From assembly GCF_025583945.1 (NCBI RefSeq), contig NZ_JAOEGU010000032.1, positions 1-42,968 on the forward strand: a stretch of 42,968 nucleotides of DNA, in the 5' to 3' direction. The position numbers and the translations under genes are program-made. The stretch's first letter is position 1; each line of letters opens with the position of its first letter. This document shows positions 34,624 through 42,968 of this stretch, piece by piece. Origin of the DNA: Methylobacter psychrophilus. Its GTDB lineage: Bacteria > Pseudomonadota > Gammaproteobacteria > Methylococcales > Methylomonadaceae. The notes beneath the pieces were generated by a model, which made no database searches, had not been told where the DNA came from, and was given only the letters and a program-made list of their open reading frames with translations.

Positions 34624-36078
34624 ATGAATATTTCAAAAATTTTGCTGTTATGCTCTGTATTTTTTGCGATGACAGCTCAAGCCAAGGAACCGGCGTCCTA
34701 TCCGGAATTATATGATGCAGACGAATTTTCAATCATGGGACTATTATCGGATCATGACTGGCATGACTTAAAAGATGAGCGCTGGAATATCTATTCACAG
34801 GGGACTTATATTTCCAGTTTTAAACAGGCCTTTCCTGCTGCCTATACCAATTTAAACGGCTCTACCAATTCATTGTCACGCAGCGCTGAGCGCAGTTTTA
34901 CCGCAACATTTACCTCTTATATTGGCCTTAAAGGCTGGAAAGGCGCTGAATTTTATGCCGCACCGGAAATGTTTTCCGGACGACCTCTTTCAGAACTAAA
35001 GGGAATAGGCGGAAGTATTCAAAACTTTGAGCTGCAGAAAAATGGTGAAACCCATTCTACCTGGTATTTATCAAGGGTTTATTACCGGCAAACGCTGTCA
35101 TTCGGCGGGACAACTGCTGAAGTTAAATCGGGCCCGATGCAATTAGGTGGAACTGCCGAAAGTCGCCGTTTTGTTTTTACCGCAGGTACCTTTAGCATTC
35201 TCGATTTTTTCGATAAAAATATCTATGCAGGCGATCTTCGGCACCAATTTTTAAACATGTCCTTTATGACTAATGCGGCTTATGACTTTGCTGCCGATGC
35301 AAGGGGCTATACGACGGGATTGGTTGGCGAATATTATTTTGATGACTGGGCATTTCGATTTGCACGAATTGCTGCACCTAAACATCCTAACGATTTACCT
35401 TTGAATTTTTATATGTTCACGAATTATGGTGATCAGGTAGAGCTGGAGCATAAACATATTATCAAAGAACAACCGGGGGCTATAAAAATTCTGGGCTATA
35501 GAAATCGTGAAAATATGGGCAGTTTTACTGATGCTATCGCGGCATATCAAACTGATCCCTCAAAAAATGCGACAACCTGCCTTGGCTATAATTATGACTC
35601 TCAAAATTCTTCTGCCCCCGATCTTTGCTGGGCCAGAAAGTCGAATGTAAAAATGGGTATTGGCATCAATATGGAACAGCGAATCACTGAAGATGTGGGA
35701 CTGTTTTTTAGGGGCATGTATTCAGATGGGAAAACAGAAGTTTATTCTTATACCTCCTCTGATCGATCGTTATCTTTTGGTACGTTAGTCAAGGGCATGC
35801 GTTGGGGACGGGAAAAAGACACGGCAGGTTTTGGCTATTCACAGAGTTGGATTTCAAAGCAACACGTCGATTATTTAAATATGGGTGGAATTGATGGCTT
35901 TATCGGTGATGGCAAGATTAATTACAGGCCGGAGCAGTTGGTCAACATTTACTACCAATGGCATGTGATTACTTCTAGCTGGCTTTCCTTTGATTATCAA
36001 TATTTAGCCAATCCGGCTTACAACGCTGATCGTGGCCCGGTAAATATCTATGGGGTTCGCGTGCATTTTGAATTTTAA
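34624..36078 (+). CDS. OprB-like outer-membrane porin
   Basis: The protein has a clean signal peptide (MNISKILLLCSVFFAMTAQA) if started at ATG 34624, giving 484 residues. The in-frame ATG at 34543 would bury the signal 27 residues in. The mature part alternates hydrophobic and polar residues with many aromatics. It contains SRVYYRQTLSFGGT and a C-terminal FDYQYLANPAYNADRGPVN and HFEF ending, which fit the carbohydrate-selective OprB family and a BAM-recognised terminal Phe. Two cysteines in a loop near residue 345 may form a disulfide. Substrate is unknown. A terminator follows. Confidence 0.75.
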   Translation: MNISKILLLCSVFFAMTAQAKEPASYPELYDADEFSIMGLLSDHDWHDLKDERWNIYSQGTYISSFKQAFPAAYTNLNGSTNSLSRSAERSFTATFTSYIGLKGWKGAEFYAAPEMFSGRPLSELKGIGGSIQNFELQKNGETHSTWYLSRVYYRQTLSFGGTTAEVKSGPMQLGGTAESRRFVFTAGTFSILDFFDKNIYAGDLRHQFLNMSFMTNAAYDFAADARGYTTGLVGEYYFDDWAFRFARIAAPKHPNDLPLNFYMFTNYGDQVELEHKHIIKEQPGAIKILGYRNRENMGSFTDAIAAYQTDPSKNATTCLGYNYDSQNSSAPDLCWARKSNVKMGIGINMEQRITEDVGLFFRGMYSDGKTEVYSYTSSDRSLSFGTLVKGMRWGREKDTAGFGYSQSWISKQHVDYLNMGGIDGFIGDGKINYRPEQLVNIYYQWHVITSSWLSFDYQYLANPAYNADRGPVNIYGVRVHFEF

Positions 36079-36090
36079 GTCTGTGCAAAT

Positions 36091-36130
36091 AAACCGCGGA
36101 TAGGTTGATTTACACCTGTTAGCGGTTTTT
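36091..36130 (+). terminator. intrinsic terminator after porin gene
   Basis: AAACCGC (36091-36097) pairs with GCGGTTT (36122-36128), with an inner AGGT/ACCT pair, and TTTTT runs to 36130. Confidence 0.75.
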
Positions 36131-36352
36131 ATCTTCTCGTGCTATCAAAGTACCAAATTTATTTACTTACAAAATCAGTGTGTTAAACGGCTAATATTGA
36201 TTGGCATGATAATCGCTTGCAACAAGTGAAAAGACAGCGACTAAAGTATTTAAATAGGCTAGCTAATCAGGTCATAACACCACTTTAGGTAAATGATATT
36301 TAGATTTATCGGGTTCCCTGGTCTTTAAATGCCTTCCATGTAGATAAAATTC

Positions 36353-37711
36353 ATGAACAAAAAAACTTTAAAATCAGCGGCCTTCGTGGTGCTGTTAAGC
36401 TTTCTTAATGCCTTTAATGCAGCAGCACAGAGCCAGGTGCTCTCACTTGATGAAGTGCTGTCTATCTTTTATCAGCGTAATCTTGATTTGATTGCTGCTC
36501 AATATAATATCGACCGGTCTTTAGCCGAAGCGGTGATTGCTTCGGCTATTCCCAACCCAACGGTTGGCTTTCAGATTGGAGAGCTTAGCGCCAGTAATAT
36601 GAATAAGGGTTCCAACGCGACGGGTTGTAATCATGATTCAAATGTTTCCTGTGGCGCGGCTGAATACTATTCTTTTAGTCAGTTGATTGAAGTTGCCGGT
36701 AAACGTGGTTTGCGCATACAAAGCAGCGGTTTTGCAACGCAAGCAGCCGAAAGCGATTTTCGGGATGCCGTGCGTATTTTTTCCAATATGGTCAGGAATA
36801 GTTACTATCAATTATTACAGACGCAGAAAAACCGCTGGCTTGCTCAGGAAATTGTCGATCATTACGAGATTATTAGTAAAGCCAACAGTCTGCGCATGAA
36901 AAAAGGCGACATTTCAGAGTCTGATTTTTTGCGGGTTAAAATGGAAGCCATGCGTGGACAAGCGGATCTCGATAACGCACAAGCTGCCGTGGAGGTGGCA
37001 CAAGCTGATTTGGCGGTAATCTTGCGCTGGCCGGATAAAAGCCTGCAATTTGAAGCTAAAGAACTGTGGCCCGAAGTCAATAATATCAGTCAGAACCTTT
37101 CTAAAGAGGATTTGATTAGCAAAGCCTTGCAGCAGCGTCCTGATTTACAGGGTGACAAATTGCGTGCCGAACAAGCGGACAGGCAATTGGAATTAGCGCG
37201 GCGACTTAAATACCCCGATGTGACTGTCACTGGCGGCTACGCTCACGATCCCAGCAACAATGCGCTTAATACCGGCTTTGTCGGTGTCAGTGTGCCGTTA
37301 CCCTTGTTTTATCAATATCAGGGCGAAGCCGATAAAGCCGCTGTTAATTTAAGTCAGAGTCGACTGGCTGCAGAGCAAACTGAGCTGGGCATCCGTAGTG
37401 ATGTTATCGGCGCCTTGGCAACCTGGAACAGTGCCAACAAAATAGTGCAACGGTTCAGGGATGGTTTGCTTGATGATGCCCTGGCGGTAAGAAACAGTTC
37501 CGAGCTGGCTTACAGTAAAGGCGCGACCAGTGTACTGGACTTTATTGAAGCGCAGCGTAGTTATAAAAATGTGATGCGGGATTATTACGCAGCAGAGATC
37601 AATCGCGCCAATGCTTATTACGACCTGGAAAAATCTCTGGGTGCGGCAGTGGATGGCGATAATGCGTCGATTGCTCGCAGTAACAATAGTCAAGACCCTA
37701 TAAAATACTAA
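36353..37711 (+). CDS. CzcC-like outer-membrane efflux protein
   Basis: The 452-residue protein has a signal peptide (cleavage near AAAQS) and two OEP repeats of the TolC family: LSLDEVLSIFYQRNLDL opens the first and LISKALQQRPDLQGDKLRAE the second. SVPLPLFYQYQGE is a typical CzcC/CusC turn. It should form the outer-membrane channel of the RND pump encoded by the next two genes. The 42-bp gap to the adaptor gene supports one operon. Confidence 0.88.
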   Translation: MNKKTLKSAAFVVLLSFLNAFNAAAQSQVLSLDEVLSIFYQRNLDLIAAQYNIDRSLAEAVIASAIPNPTVGFQIGELSASNMNKGSNATGCNHDSNVSCGAAEYYSFSQLIEVAGKRGLRIQSSGFATQAAESDFRDAVRIFSNMVRNSYYQLLQTQKNRWLAQEIVDHYEIISKANSLRMKKGDISESDFLRVKMEAMRGQADLDNAQAAVEVAQADLAVILRWPDKSLQFEAKELWPEVNNISQNLSKEDLISKALQQRPDLQGDKLRAEQADRQLELARRLKYPDVTVTGGYAHDPSNNALNTGFVGVSVPLPLFYQYQGEADKAAVNLSQSRLAAEQTELGIRSDVIGALATWNSANKIVQRFRDGLLDDALAVRNSSELAYSKGATSVLDFIEAQRSYKNVMRDYYAAEINRANAYYDLEKSLGAAVDGDNASIARSNNSQDPIKY

Positions 37712-37763
37712 CGAGTTATAAGGCGTAGCTTGCCAAAACCTGAGAATTAGCCCTGTGCAGATA

Positions 37764-38933
37764 ATGGACACGAATAAACAGATGCCTCATCAAAGAAAAA
37801 AACAGTTTTTATGTGGGTTACTGGTAGCAGCAGTATTAACGGCCTGTTCCGATTCGGCTGACAAAACTCAGCCAGTTCCGCAACCGCCAAAAGTAAAGGG
37901 CGAAGTGCATTTGGCACCTGATTCACCGAAAAAAGCCTATGTTAAGGTCGCCAGTTTGAGCTTGACACAGCATCCCTTGCTGGAGCCATTGACCGGAAAA
38001 ATAAATTATAACGAAAGTGTCACTTCACGGATTAGCTCTCCCGTTGCCGGTCGCGTTATTGCTATACCGGTTGTCTTGGGGACTCAGGTTAAGGCAGGAT
38101 CAATATTACTGGAGCTGGATAGCCCGGATGTCGCTGCTGCAGAGGCGGATTATGCCAAGGCGCAAGCTGATTTGATACTGCGCAGTAAAAGCTTTACTCG
38201 TCAGCAAGAGCTTTATGAGGGCAAAGCCATTGCTCAAAAAGATCTGGAGCAAGCGCAAAATGATTTTAATGGTGCCCGTAGCGAAGTACGCCGCACTCAG
38301 GATAAATTAAAAAACTTGCGTATAAGCGCACAGCAAAGTGACGGGCGTTTTGCCCTACGCTCGCCGGTTTCCGGCATCGTGGTTGAGCGTAATGTCAATC
38401 CGGGTATTGAAGTTCGTCCTGATCGTGAGATGCCTTTATTTGTAGTGTCCGACACCAAAAAGCTGACGCTGCTGATGGCTGTTTTTGAAGTCAATATTGC
38501 TAAAATAAAGCTGGGCCAGAAATTATCGATTGTTGTCCCTGCTTATCCAAACGAGATTTTTCCTGCCACGGTGGAATACATAGGCCAAGTATTGGATGAA
38601 AAGACTCGTACCGTACAAGTACGTTGCGACCTGCCCAATCCGGATGGACGTTTATTACCCGGTATGTATGCTTCCATTACCGTAAACAGCACCCCCGACG
38701 ATCAGGCTATTGTGATTCCGTTAACCGCTGTTTTTACCGAAGGCGATGCTGATTTTGTGTTTATTGCTTTGGATGAAAATCGCTATCAGCAACGCCCGGT
38801 TGAAATAGGCTTGCGCTTAAAAGATAAAGCGGTAATAACGAAAGGGCTACAGTCTGGTGAAAAGCTGGTGATGGAAGGTGCGCTAACGCTACGTGCCGAA
38901 GAAGAAGTCGAAACCGGTAGTGATAAACCTTAA
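37764..38933 (+). CDS. CzcB-like RND periplasmic adaptor lipoprotein
   Basis: The adaptor has an N-terminal lipobox (VLTAC, acylated Cys28 with this start), a biotinyl-lipoyl-like barrel (RISSPVAGRVIAIPV and LRSPVSGIVVERNVNPG halves), a coiled-coil hairpin (KAQADLILRSKSFTRQQEL) and beta-barrel and membrane-proximal domains. ATG 37764 was chosen; GTG 37755 and ATG 37782 are in frame and none has a strong ribosome site. There is no His-rich N-terminal metal-binding stretch as in some CzcB proteins. Twelve bases separate it from the pump gene. Confidence 0.88.
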   Translation: MDTNKQMPHQRKKQFLCGLLVAAVLTACSDSADKTQPVPQPPKVKGEVHLAPDSPKKAYVKVASLSLTQHPLLEPLTGKINYNESVTSRISSPVAGRVIAIPVVLGTQVKAGSILLELDSPDVAAAEADYAKAQADLILRSKSFTRQQELYEGKAIAQKDLEQAQNDFNGARSEVRRTQDKLKNLRISAQQSDGRFALRSPVSGIVVERNVNPGIEVRPDREMPLFVVSDTKKLTLLMAVFEVNIAKIKLGQKLSIVVPAYPNEIFPATVEYIGQVLDEKTRTVQVRCDLPNPDGRLLPGMYASITVNSTPDDQAIVIPLTAVFTEGDADFVFIALDENRYQQRPVEIGLRLKDKAVITKGLQSGEKLVMEGALTLRAEEEVETGSDKP

Positions 38934-38945
38934 GAGGCTGTTGAC

Positions 38946-41900
38946 ATGATTGAGCATATTATTGCATTTTGCCTGCAACAGCGGTTGATGGTTATTGGCG
39001 CGACCTTGGCTATTGCCATTTCCGGGATTATCGCTTTTGAACATTTGCCGGTACAAGCTTTCCCGGACGTGCAAAATGTTTTTGTCCAGGTTGTCACCCA
39101 ATATCCCGGTCAGGCACCTGAAGAAGTGGAAAAACTTATCTCATTGCCGATTGAGCGCGTGATGAACGGCTTGCCGCATCTGATGAGTATGCGTTCGGTT
39201 TCCATCTTTGGATTATCGGTAGTTACTCTGACTTTTGAAGATAGTGCCGAGGATTATTTCTCCCGCCAACAGGTGTTGGAACGTTTGCAAAATGCCGCCA
39301 TTCCTGACGATAGTAAGCCTCAGTTGGGGCCGTTATCGACCGGTGTTGGCGAAATTTTGCGGTATGTCGTCGATGCCAAAAATTTACCGCTAACCGAGCA
39401 GCGTGCCCTGCAAGACTGGGTGATTGAACCGAAGATTCGTACGGTTCAAGGGGTTGCCGATGTAGTGTCTTACGGTGGGGGTGTCAAAGAATACAAAGTG
39501 ACTGCCAAGCCTGATCGCCTGAAAAATTACAACCTCGATCTTAAGCAGGTGTTCGATGCCATTGCCGCCAACAACAATAATACCGGCGGCGGCTATATCG
39601 AATATGGTGACGAAGCACTGGTGGTGAGAAGTATCGGTTTGTTAAAATCCGCCGAAGAAATTGGCGAGATCGTCATCACTACTCTTGATGGTGTGCCGGT
39701 GCGGATCAAGGATGTTGCCGATATTGGTGTCGGTCCGCAGCCGCGAACCGGTATCGTTGGCATGAACCAGCGCGATGATGTCGTTGAAGGCATTGTCTTG
39801 CTGATCAAAGGTCGCGATGCCGTCAATGTACTGGGCGGCGTTAAAGAGAAAATTAAAGAACTCAACGATTTTGGCTTGCCGCCAGGCGTTAAAATTACCC
39901 CTATTTATGATCGCACTGAACTGGTCGGTCATACCATCCGCACTGTTGAGCATAATATGCTCGAAGGTGCGGCACTGATTATGATTATTCTGTTGGTCTT
40001 CTTACGACGCTTTATGGCGGCGTTTTTGGTAACGTTGATTATTCCGTTATCATTGCTGTTTGCTTTTATTCTGGTTGATCTCGGCGGTATTTCAGCCAAC
40101 CTGATTTCTCTGGGGGCAATAGATTTCGGGATCATCGTCGATAGCGCCGTGGTATTGGTTGAGGCGGTCATGGTACAAGTAACCCTGGATTTGCATCGCA
40201 ATGTCGATATTCGTCATCTGCGACAAACGTTGCTGGTTACGGCCACGGAAATGGGGCGACCAATATTATTCTCAAAAGCGATTATTATCATCGCTTTTTT
40301 ACCCATTTTTACTTTCCAGCGGGTGGAAGAGAAAATTTTCTCACCGATGGCTTATACCCTCAGTTTTGCCCTGGTGGCATCCATGTTATTCAGCCTGACT
40401 TTTGTGCCGGCGATGCTGACTTATCTATTGGGGCCGAAAATGGCCGAAAGCCATAATCCGCTGGTTCACGCCATGGAACACCATTATCGGCGGCTTTTGG
40501 AATGGGTGCTGAAAAATGCCCGCATGGTGTTTATTTCGGCAATCGTCGCGTTGGTGTTGAGTTTTATGTCGGTGAAAATGATCGGCACCGAATTTATGCC
40601 CAAGCTTGATGAAGGCAATATCTGGTTGACCATCACCTTGCCAACTCCGGTATCGCTGACAACTGCCAAAGACTTTGAGCGTAAGGTACGCGAAAAACTG
40701 GAAACATTTTCCGAAGCCAAAATGGTCTTGACGCAACTGGGTCGGCCCGAAGATGGTACTGATCCTAAAGGCTTCAATAATCTTGAAGTGTTGATTGATC
40801 TTAATCCTAAAGATACTTGGCGCTATAAGAAAAAAGATCAACTGGTGCAGGCGATGGATAAAGAACTATCGATCTTTCCGGGAATCCTTACCAACTTTTC
40901 GCAGGTAATTCAAGATAACGTTGAAGAAGCTATTTCCGGCGTCAAGGGCGAAATTGCGGTAAAAATATTTGGTAGCGATTTAAAAACCCTACAGGACAGA
41001 GCCGATCAGGTTACCCATATTCTGGCCTCTATTCGTGGCGCAACCGATGTAGCGGCTGAGCAGCAAGCCGGTTTGGCGCAGGTCATGGTTGATATTGATC
41101 GTGCCAAGGTATCCCGTTATGGCATCAATGTTGCCGATGTGGAGCATGTCATGGAAATCGGTATGGGTGGCAAGGCGGCGTCGCAGTTTCTGGAAGGTGA
41201 GCGGCGTTTTGACATTACCCTGCGTTATGAAGAAAATGCCCGTAATTCGGTAGCGGGACTGGAAAATCTGACGGTCCAAACTCCTGGCGGTTTGCGTATC
41301 CCCCTGTCGGAATTGGCGACGATTAAAATCAATCAGGGCGCTTCCCGGATTAGTCGGGAAGACAACATGCGCCGAATTGCCATTAAATGTAATTTGATTG
41401 ACCGTGATCAAGGCAGCTTTGTCGCTGAAGCCCAGCAAAAAGTGGCGGCTCAAGTAGATTTACCGCCGGGTTACCGTATTGTCTGGAGCGGACAGTTTGA
41501 AAATCAGCAGCGGGCAATGAAGCGTTTGGCAGTTATCGTACCGATCAGTTTGGGGCTGATCTTTGTGTTATTGTTTTGGGCTTTTATGTCGATCAAAAAT
41601 GCACTACTGATTCTTATGAATGTGCCCTTCGCGATGATCGGTGGTATCCTGATTTTGTTGGCGACAGGGATTAATCTTAGCGTCTCCGCAGCGGTTGGTT
41701 TTATTGCCTTGTTTGGTATTGCCGTGCAAAATGGCGTGATTTTGGTTTCGCAACTTAACAAGCTGCGCAGGGAAGGCCAGTCACTGCATGATGCCATAGT
41801 CAATGGCTCGGTCAGTCGTCTCAGACCGGTGGTAATGACGGCTATGATGGCCATGCTGGGACTGTTTCCTGCCGCTCTTTCAACCAGTGTCGGTTCGGAA

Positions 41901-42014
41901 ACGGCAAAGCCTTTCGCCGTAGTAATTATTGGTGGCTTACTGACGGCCACTCTTTTAACCTTGACGTTATTGCCGGCGTTGTACCGCTATTTTGCCGAAC
42001 CTGACGAACTTTAA
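38946..42014 (+). CDS. CzcA-type heavy-metal efflux RND transporter
   Basis: The 1022-residue inner-membrane pump has the two-fold RND layout with 12 membrane segments and large periplasmic loops. The TM4 proton-relay residues of the CzcA branch are present: D393, D399 and E406 in DFGIIVDSAVVLVEA, equal in spacing to D402, D408, E415 of CzcA. This DFG..D type points to divalent cations (Co, Zn, Cd or Ni) rather than the Cu/Ag CusA type, but E406 is followed by Ala rather than the common Asn, so the metal is uncertain. It is downstream of the czcC- and czcB-like genes and 9 bases upstream of a PII-like gene. Confidence 0.92.
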   Translation: MIEHIIAFCLQQRLMVIGATLAIAISGIIAFEHLPVQAFPDVQNVFVQVVTQYPGQAPEEVEKLISLPIERVMNGLPHLMSMRSVSIFGLSVVTLTFEDSAEDYFSRQQVLERLQNAAIPDDSKPQLGPLSTGVGEILRYVVDAKNLPLTEQRALQDWVIEPKIRTVQGVADVVSYGGGVKEYKVTAKPDRLKNYNLDLKQVFDAIAANNNNTGGGYIEYGDEALVVRSIGLLKSAEEIGEIVITTLDGVPVRIKDVADIGVGPQPRTGIVGMNQRDDVVEGIVLLIKGRDAVNVLGGVKEKIKELNDFGLPPGVKITPIYDRTELVGHTIRTVEHNMLEGAALIMIILLVFLRRFMAAFLVTLIIPLSLLFAFILVDLGGISANLISLGAIDFGIIVDSAVVLVEAVMVQVTLDLHRNVDIRHLRQTLLVTATEMGRPILFSKAIIIIAFLPIFTFQRVEEKIFSPMAYTLSFALVASMLFSLTFVPAMLTYLLGPKMAESHNPLVHAMEHHYRRLLEWVLKNARMVFISAIVALVLSFMSVKMIGTEFMPKLDEGNIWLTITLPTPVSLTTAKDFERKVREKLETFSEAKMVLTQLGRPEDGTDPKGFNNLEVLIDLNPKDTWRYKKKDQLVQAMDKELSIFPGILTNFSQVIQDNVEEAISGVKGEIAVKIFGSDLKTLQDRADQVTHILASIRGATDVAAEQQAGLAQVMVDIDRAKVSRYGINVADVEHVMEIGMGGKAASQFLEGERRFDITLRYEENARNSVAGLENLTVQTPGGLRIPLSELATIKINQGASRISREDNMRRIAIKCNLIDRDQGSFVAEAQQKVAAQVDLPPGYRIVWSGQFENQQRAMKRLAVIVPISLGLIFVLLFWAFMSIKNALLILMNVPFAMIGGILILLATGINLSVSAAVGFIALFGIAVQNGVILVSQLNKLRREGQSLHDAIVNGSVSRLRPVVMTAMMAMLGLFPAALSTSVGSETAKPFAVVIIGGLLTATLLTLTLLPALYRYFAEPDEL

Positions 42015-42023
42015 AGGAAATTA

Positions 42024-42350
42024 ATGAAAGAAATACGTGCCTTTATTCAGCCTCACAAGCTCAGCCATGTCACCATGGCTTTGCTGGAAGTCCCCGGATT
42101 TCCCGGTATGACGGTTATGGATTGTGATGGTTTTGGTCGCGAACGTACGCAACACGTTCAAGATTACAAGCCCTTTTTACCTAAAAAACGCCTTGAAATT
42201 TTCGCCCCGGACAGCTTGGTAGAAATTATTTTTGAAACCATCATACAGGCCGCCTATAGCGGTCAGCATGGTGACGGCAAAGTATATATCATGGATATGC
42301 TTGAAGGCGCACGCATTAGTACCGGTGAAAGAGATGCTGATTTGGGGTAG
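42024..42350 (+). CDS. PII-like signalling protein linked to metal efflux (PII-NG type)
   Basis: The 108-residue protein has the PII fold: a GFGRE T-loop base, the B-loop SGQHGDGKVYI and the C-loop ISTGERDADLG that bind ATP/ADP in GlnB. The T-loop is shorter than in GlnB and lacks the uridylylated Tyr region. Such proteins, encoded beside CusABC/CzcABC pumps, form the PII-NG group described in the PII superfamily literature; their function is not settled. AAAGGA precedes the ATG, and the gene lies 9 bases after the pump gene, so it is probably part of the same operon and may sense nucleotides to adjust efflux. Confidence 0.85.
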   Translation: MKEIRAFIQPHKLSHVTMALLEVPGFPGMTVMDCDGFGRERTQHVQDYKPFLPKKRLEIFAPDSLVEIIFETIIQAAYSGQHGDGKVYIMDMLEGARISTGERDADLG

Positions 42351-42352
42351 TA

Positions 42353-42416
42353 CCTGTGCATCAAAGGCCATGTCACCACGAAGTACTTGCACATCAAAAA
42401 ACATATCACCACGAAG
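42353..42416 (+). repeat. 33-bp degenerate direct duplication leading into the minisatellite
   Basis: Copies starting at 42353 and 42386 agree at 23 of 31 bases and both end TCACCACGAAG. The second copy runs straight into the CACGAAG array. Confidence 0.6.
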
Positions 42417-42575
42417 ACACGAAGACACGAAGGACACGAAGGACACGAAGACACGAAGACACGAAGACACGAAGACACGAAGACACGAAGACACGAAGAC
42501 ACGAAGACACGAAGACACGAAGGACACGAAGACACGAAGGACACGAAGGACACGAAGGACACGAAGGACACGAAG
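42412..42575 (+). repeat. minisatellite of CGAAGACA / CGAAGGACA units
   Basis: Nineteen full units occur: 8-bp CGAAGACA and 9-bp CGAAGGACA. Order is two 8-mers, two 9-mers, nine 8-mers, then 9, 8 and four 9-mers, ending in a partial unit at 42571. The mixed unit length breaks any reading frame, so the open frames here are not genes. Two copies of AAAAAGCGTAG (42575-42596) follow. Similar CACGAAG arrays are scattered in many bacterial genomes. Confidence 0.92.
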
Positions 42576-42596
42576 AAAAAGCGTAGAAAAAGCGTA

Positions 42597-42768
42597 GAAA
42601 TTATGGCATTCACTGGTTCTGAAGCGTGACGGGGTTTGTAACCTGGTTGCTCCTGTTTTGAAAGTTATTGAAGTCTTTAAATATTTCAGTCGAGGTTAAA
42701 AAATCCGACCGGCATGGTAGTTACATCAATAGCCTATGATTATTGACTAGCACTTAACAATGAATGAT
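42597..42768. other. intergenic, nothing recognised
   Basis: No coding region, RNA gene or clear regulatory signal is seen between the minisatellite and the 21-bp repeat. Confidence 0.3.
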
Positions 42769-42845
42769 CACCGATATAAAACGCTTGTCCATCGATATAC
42801 AATCACTGCTCACTGGTATAAAACGATCGCTCACCGGTAAGCATG
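42769..42845. repeat. three and a half 21-bp tandem repeats
   Basis: Diverged units start at 42769, 42790, 42811 and 42832 with an exact 21-bp period. The common pattern is CA(C/T)(C/T)G(A/G)TATA(A/C)AA. A period of two helical turns resembles iterons or stacked protein sites. The remaining 120 bases to the window end show no gene. Confidence 0.6.
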
Positions 42846-42968
42846 TAGATACTCTGTTCAAAGTCAAAGGTATTTCGTTCATTTTTAACTATTCGACTGA
42901 TTCTGAAATTTTATAAAAACGTGTATTATCGAAAGGTTCGTCATTTTTCAACATACCATGGATAGCAT

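Noticed and set aside
42412-42575. CRISPR array
   Set aside because: The units are contiguous 8-9-mers with no spacers and no cas genes nearby.
42177-42613. Several open frames through the CACGAAG minisatellite on both strands
   Set aside because: They encode only TRRHEDTK or LRVFVSS-type simple repeats, and the mixed 8/9-bp units shift frame.

Overview
The window looks like chromosomal sequence of a gammaproteobacterium of the type I methanotroph / RuMP methylotroph kind (Methylococcales-like). The main evidence is the pair 3-hexulose-6-phosphate synthase (hps) and 6-phospho-3-hexuloisomerase (phi/hxlB), followed by transketolase, transaldolase and class II fructose-bisphosphate aldolase. 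Together these form the formaldehyde-fixing RuMP cycle. The preceding yceD-rpmF-plsX-fab-pabC-mltG-tmk-holB-pilZ-tatD run has the gammaproteobacterial (Pseudomonas-like) order. No methane monooxygenase or methanol dehydrogenase gene is present, so the methanotroph label is an inference.

Layout. 1-67 is not genomic: bases 35-67 match the Illumina Nextera Read 1 transposase adaptor at 29 of 33 positions, so the left edge is a contig end carrying adaptor sequence. 68-542 is a 5'-truncated gene with four 102-bp (34-residue) Gln/Glu/Ala/Arg-rich repeats. 919-4629 encodes a 1236-residue multidomain flavin/iron-sulfur oxidoreductase, followed by a YchJ/SEC-C protein. On the minus strand are an RlpA-like protein and a two-gene unit for hydroxypyruvate isomerase and tartronate semialdehyde reductase. 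8409-19267 is the ribosomal-protein/phospholipid/fatty-acid/cell-wall/DNA-replication operon from yceD to tatD. 19593-26903 is the RuMP sugar-phosphate region. 27312-33787 holds a membrane-bound GH17 glucanase-like protein, a SpmA/SpmB-like membrane protein, MtaB-type tRNA methylthiotransferase, TrpRS and an unknown membrane protein. 34624-42350 holds an OprB-like porin and a CzcCBA-type heavy-metal RND efflux system with a PII-like (PII-NG type) gene at its end. The last 600 bases hold a CACGAAG minisatellite and a 21-bp tandem repeat.

The most interesting part is 23018-24526. Between transketolase and transaldolase lie two adjacent genes of no family I recognise. The first encodes a signal-peptide, single-span membrane protein with two copies of a YPAADFQPEVLY motif predicted outside and four [ST]GVxKY[LM] motifs predicted in the cytoplasm. 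The second encodes a short N-terminal hydrophobic anchor followed by eleven more copies of the same motif, largely arranged as doublets about 16 residues apart. Fifteen copies of one short motif on two membrane-anchored tails inside a formaldehyde-assimilation locus suggest a multivalent scaffold that gathers RuMP enzymes at the membrane. That function is my inference.

Regulatory signals include two TTGACA -35 boxes upstream of hps, promoter-like sequence before yceD (nearly leaderless) and acpP, clear intrinsic terminators after fba, the second repeat protein and the porin, and several long palindromes. Three copies of a TAGGTTGGGTTA...TAACCCAACA palindrome family occur, one overlapping the stop codon of the large oxidoreductase and two head-to-head before the porin.
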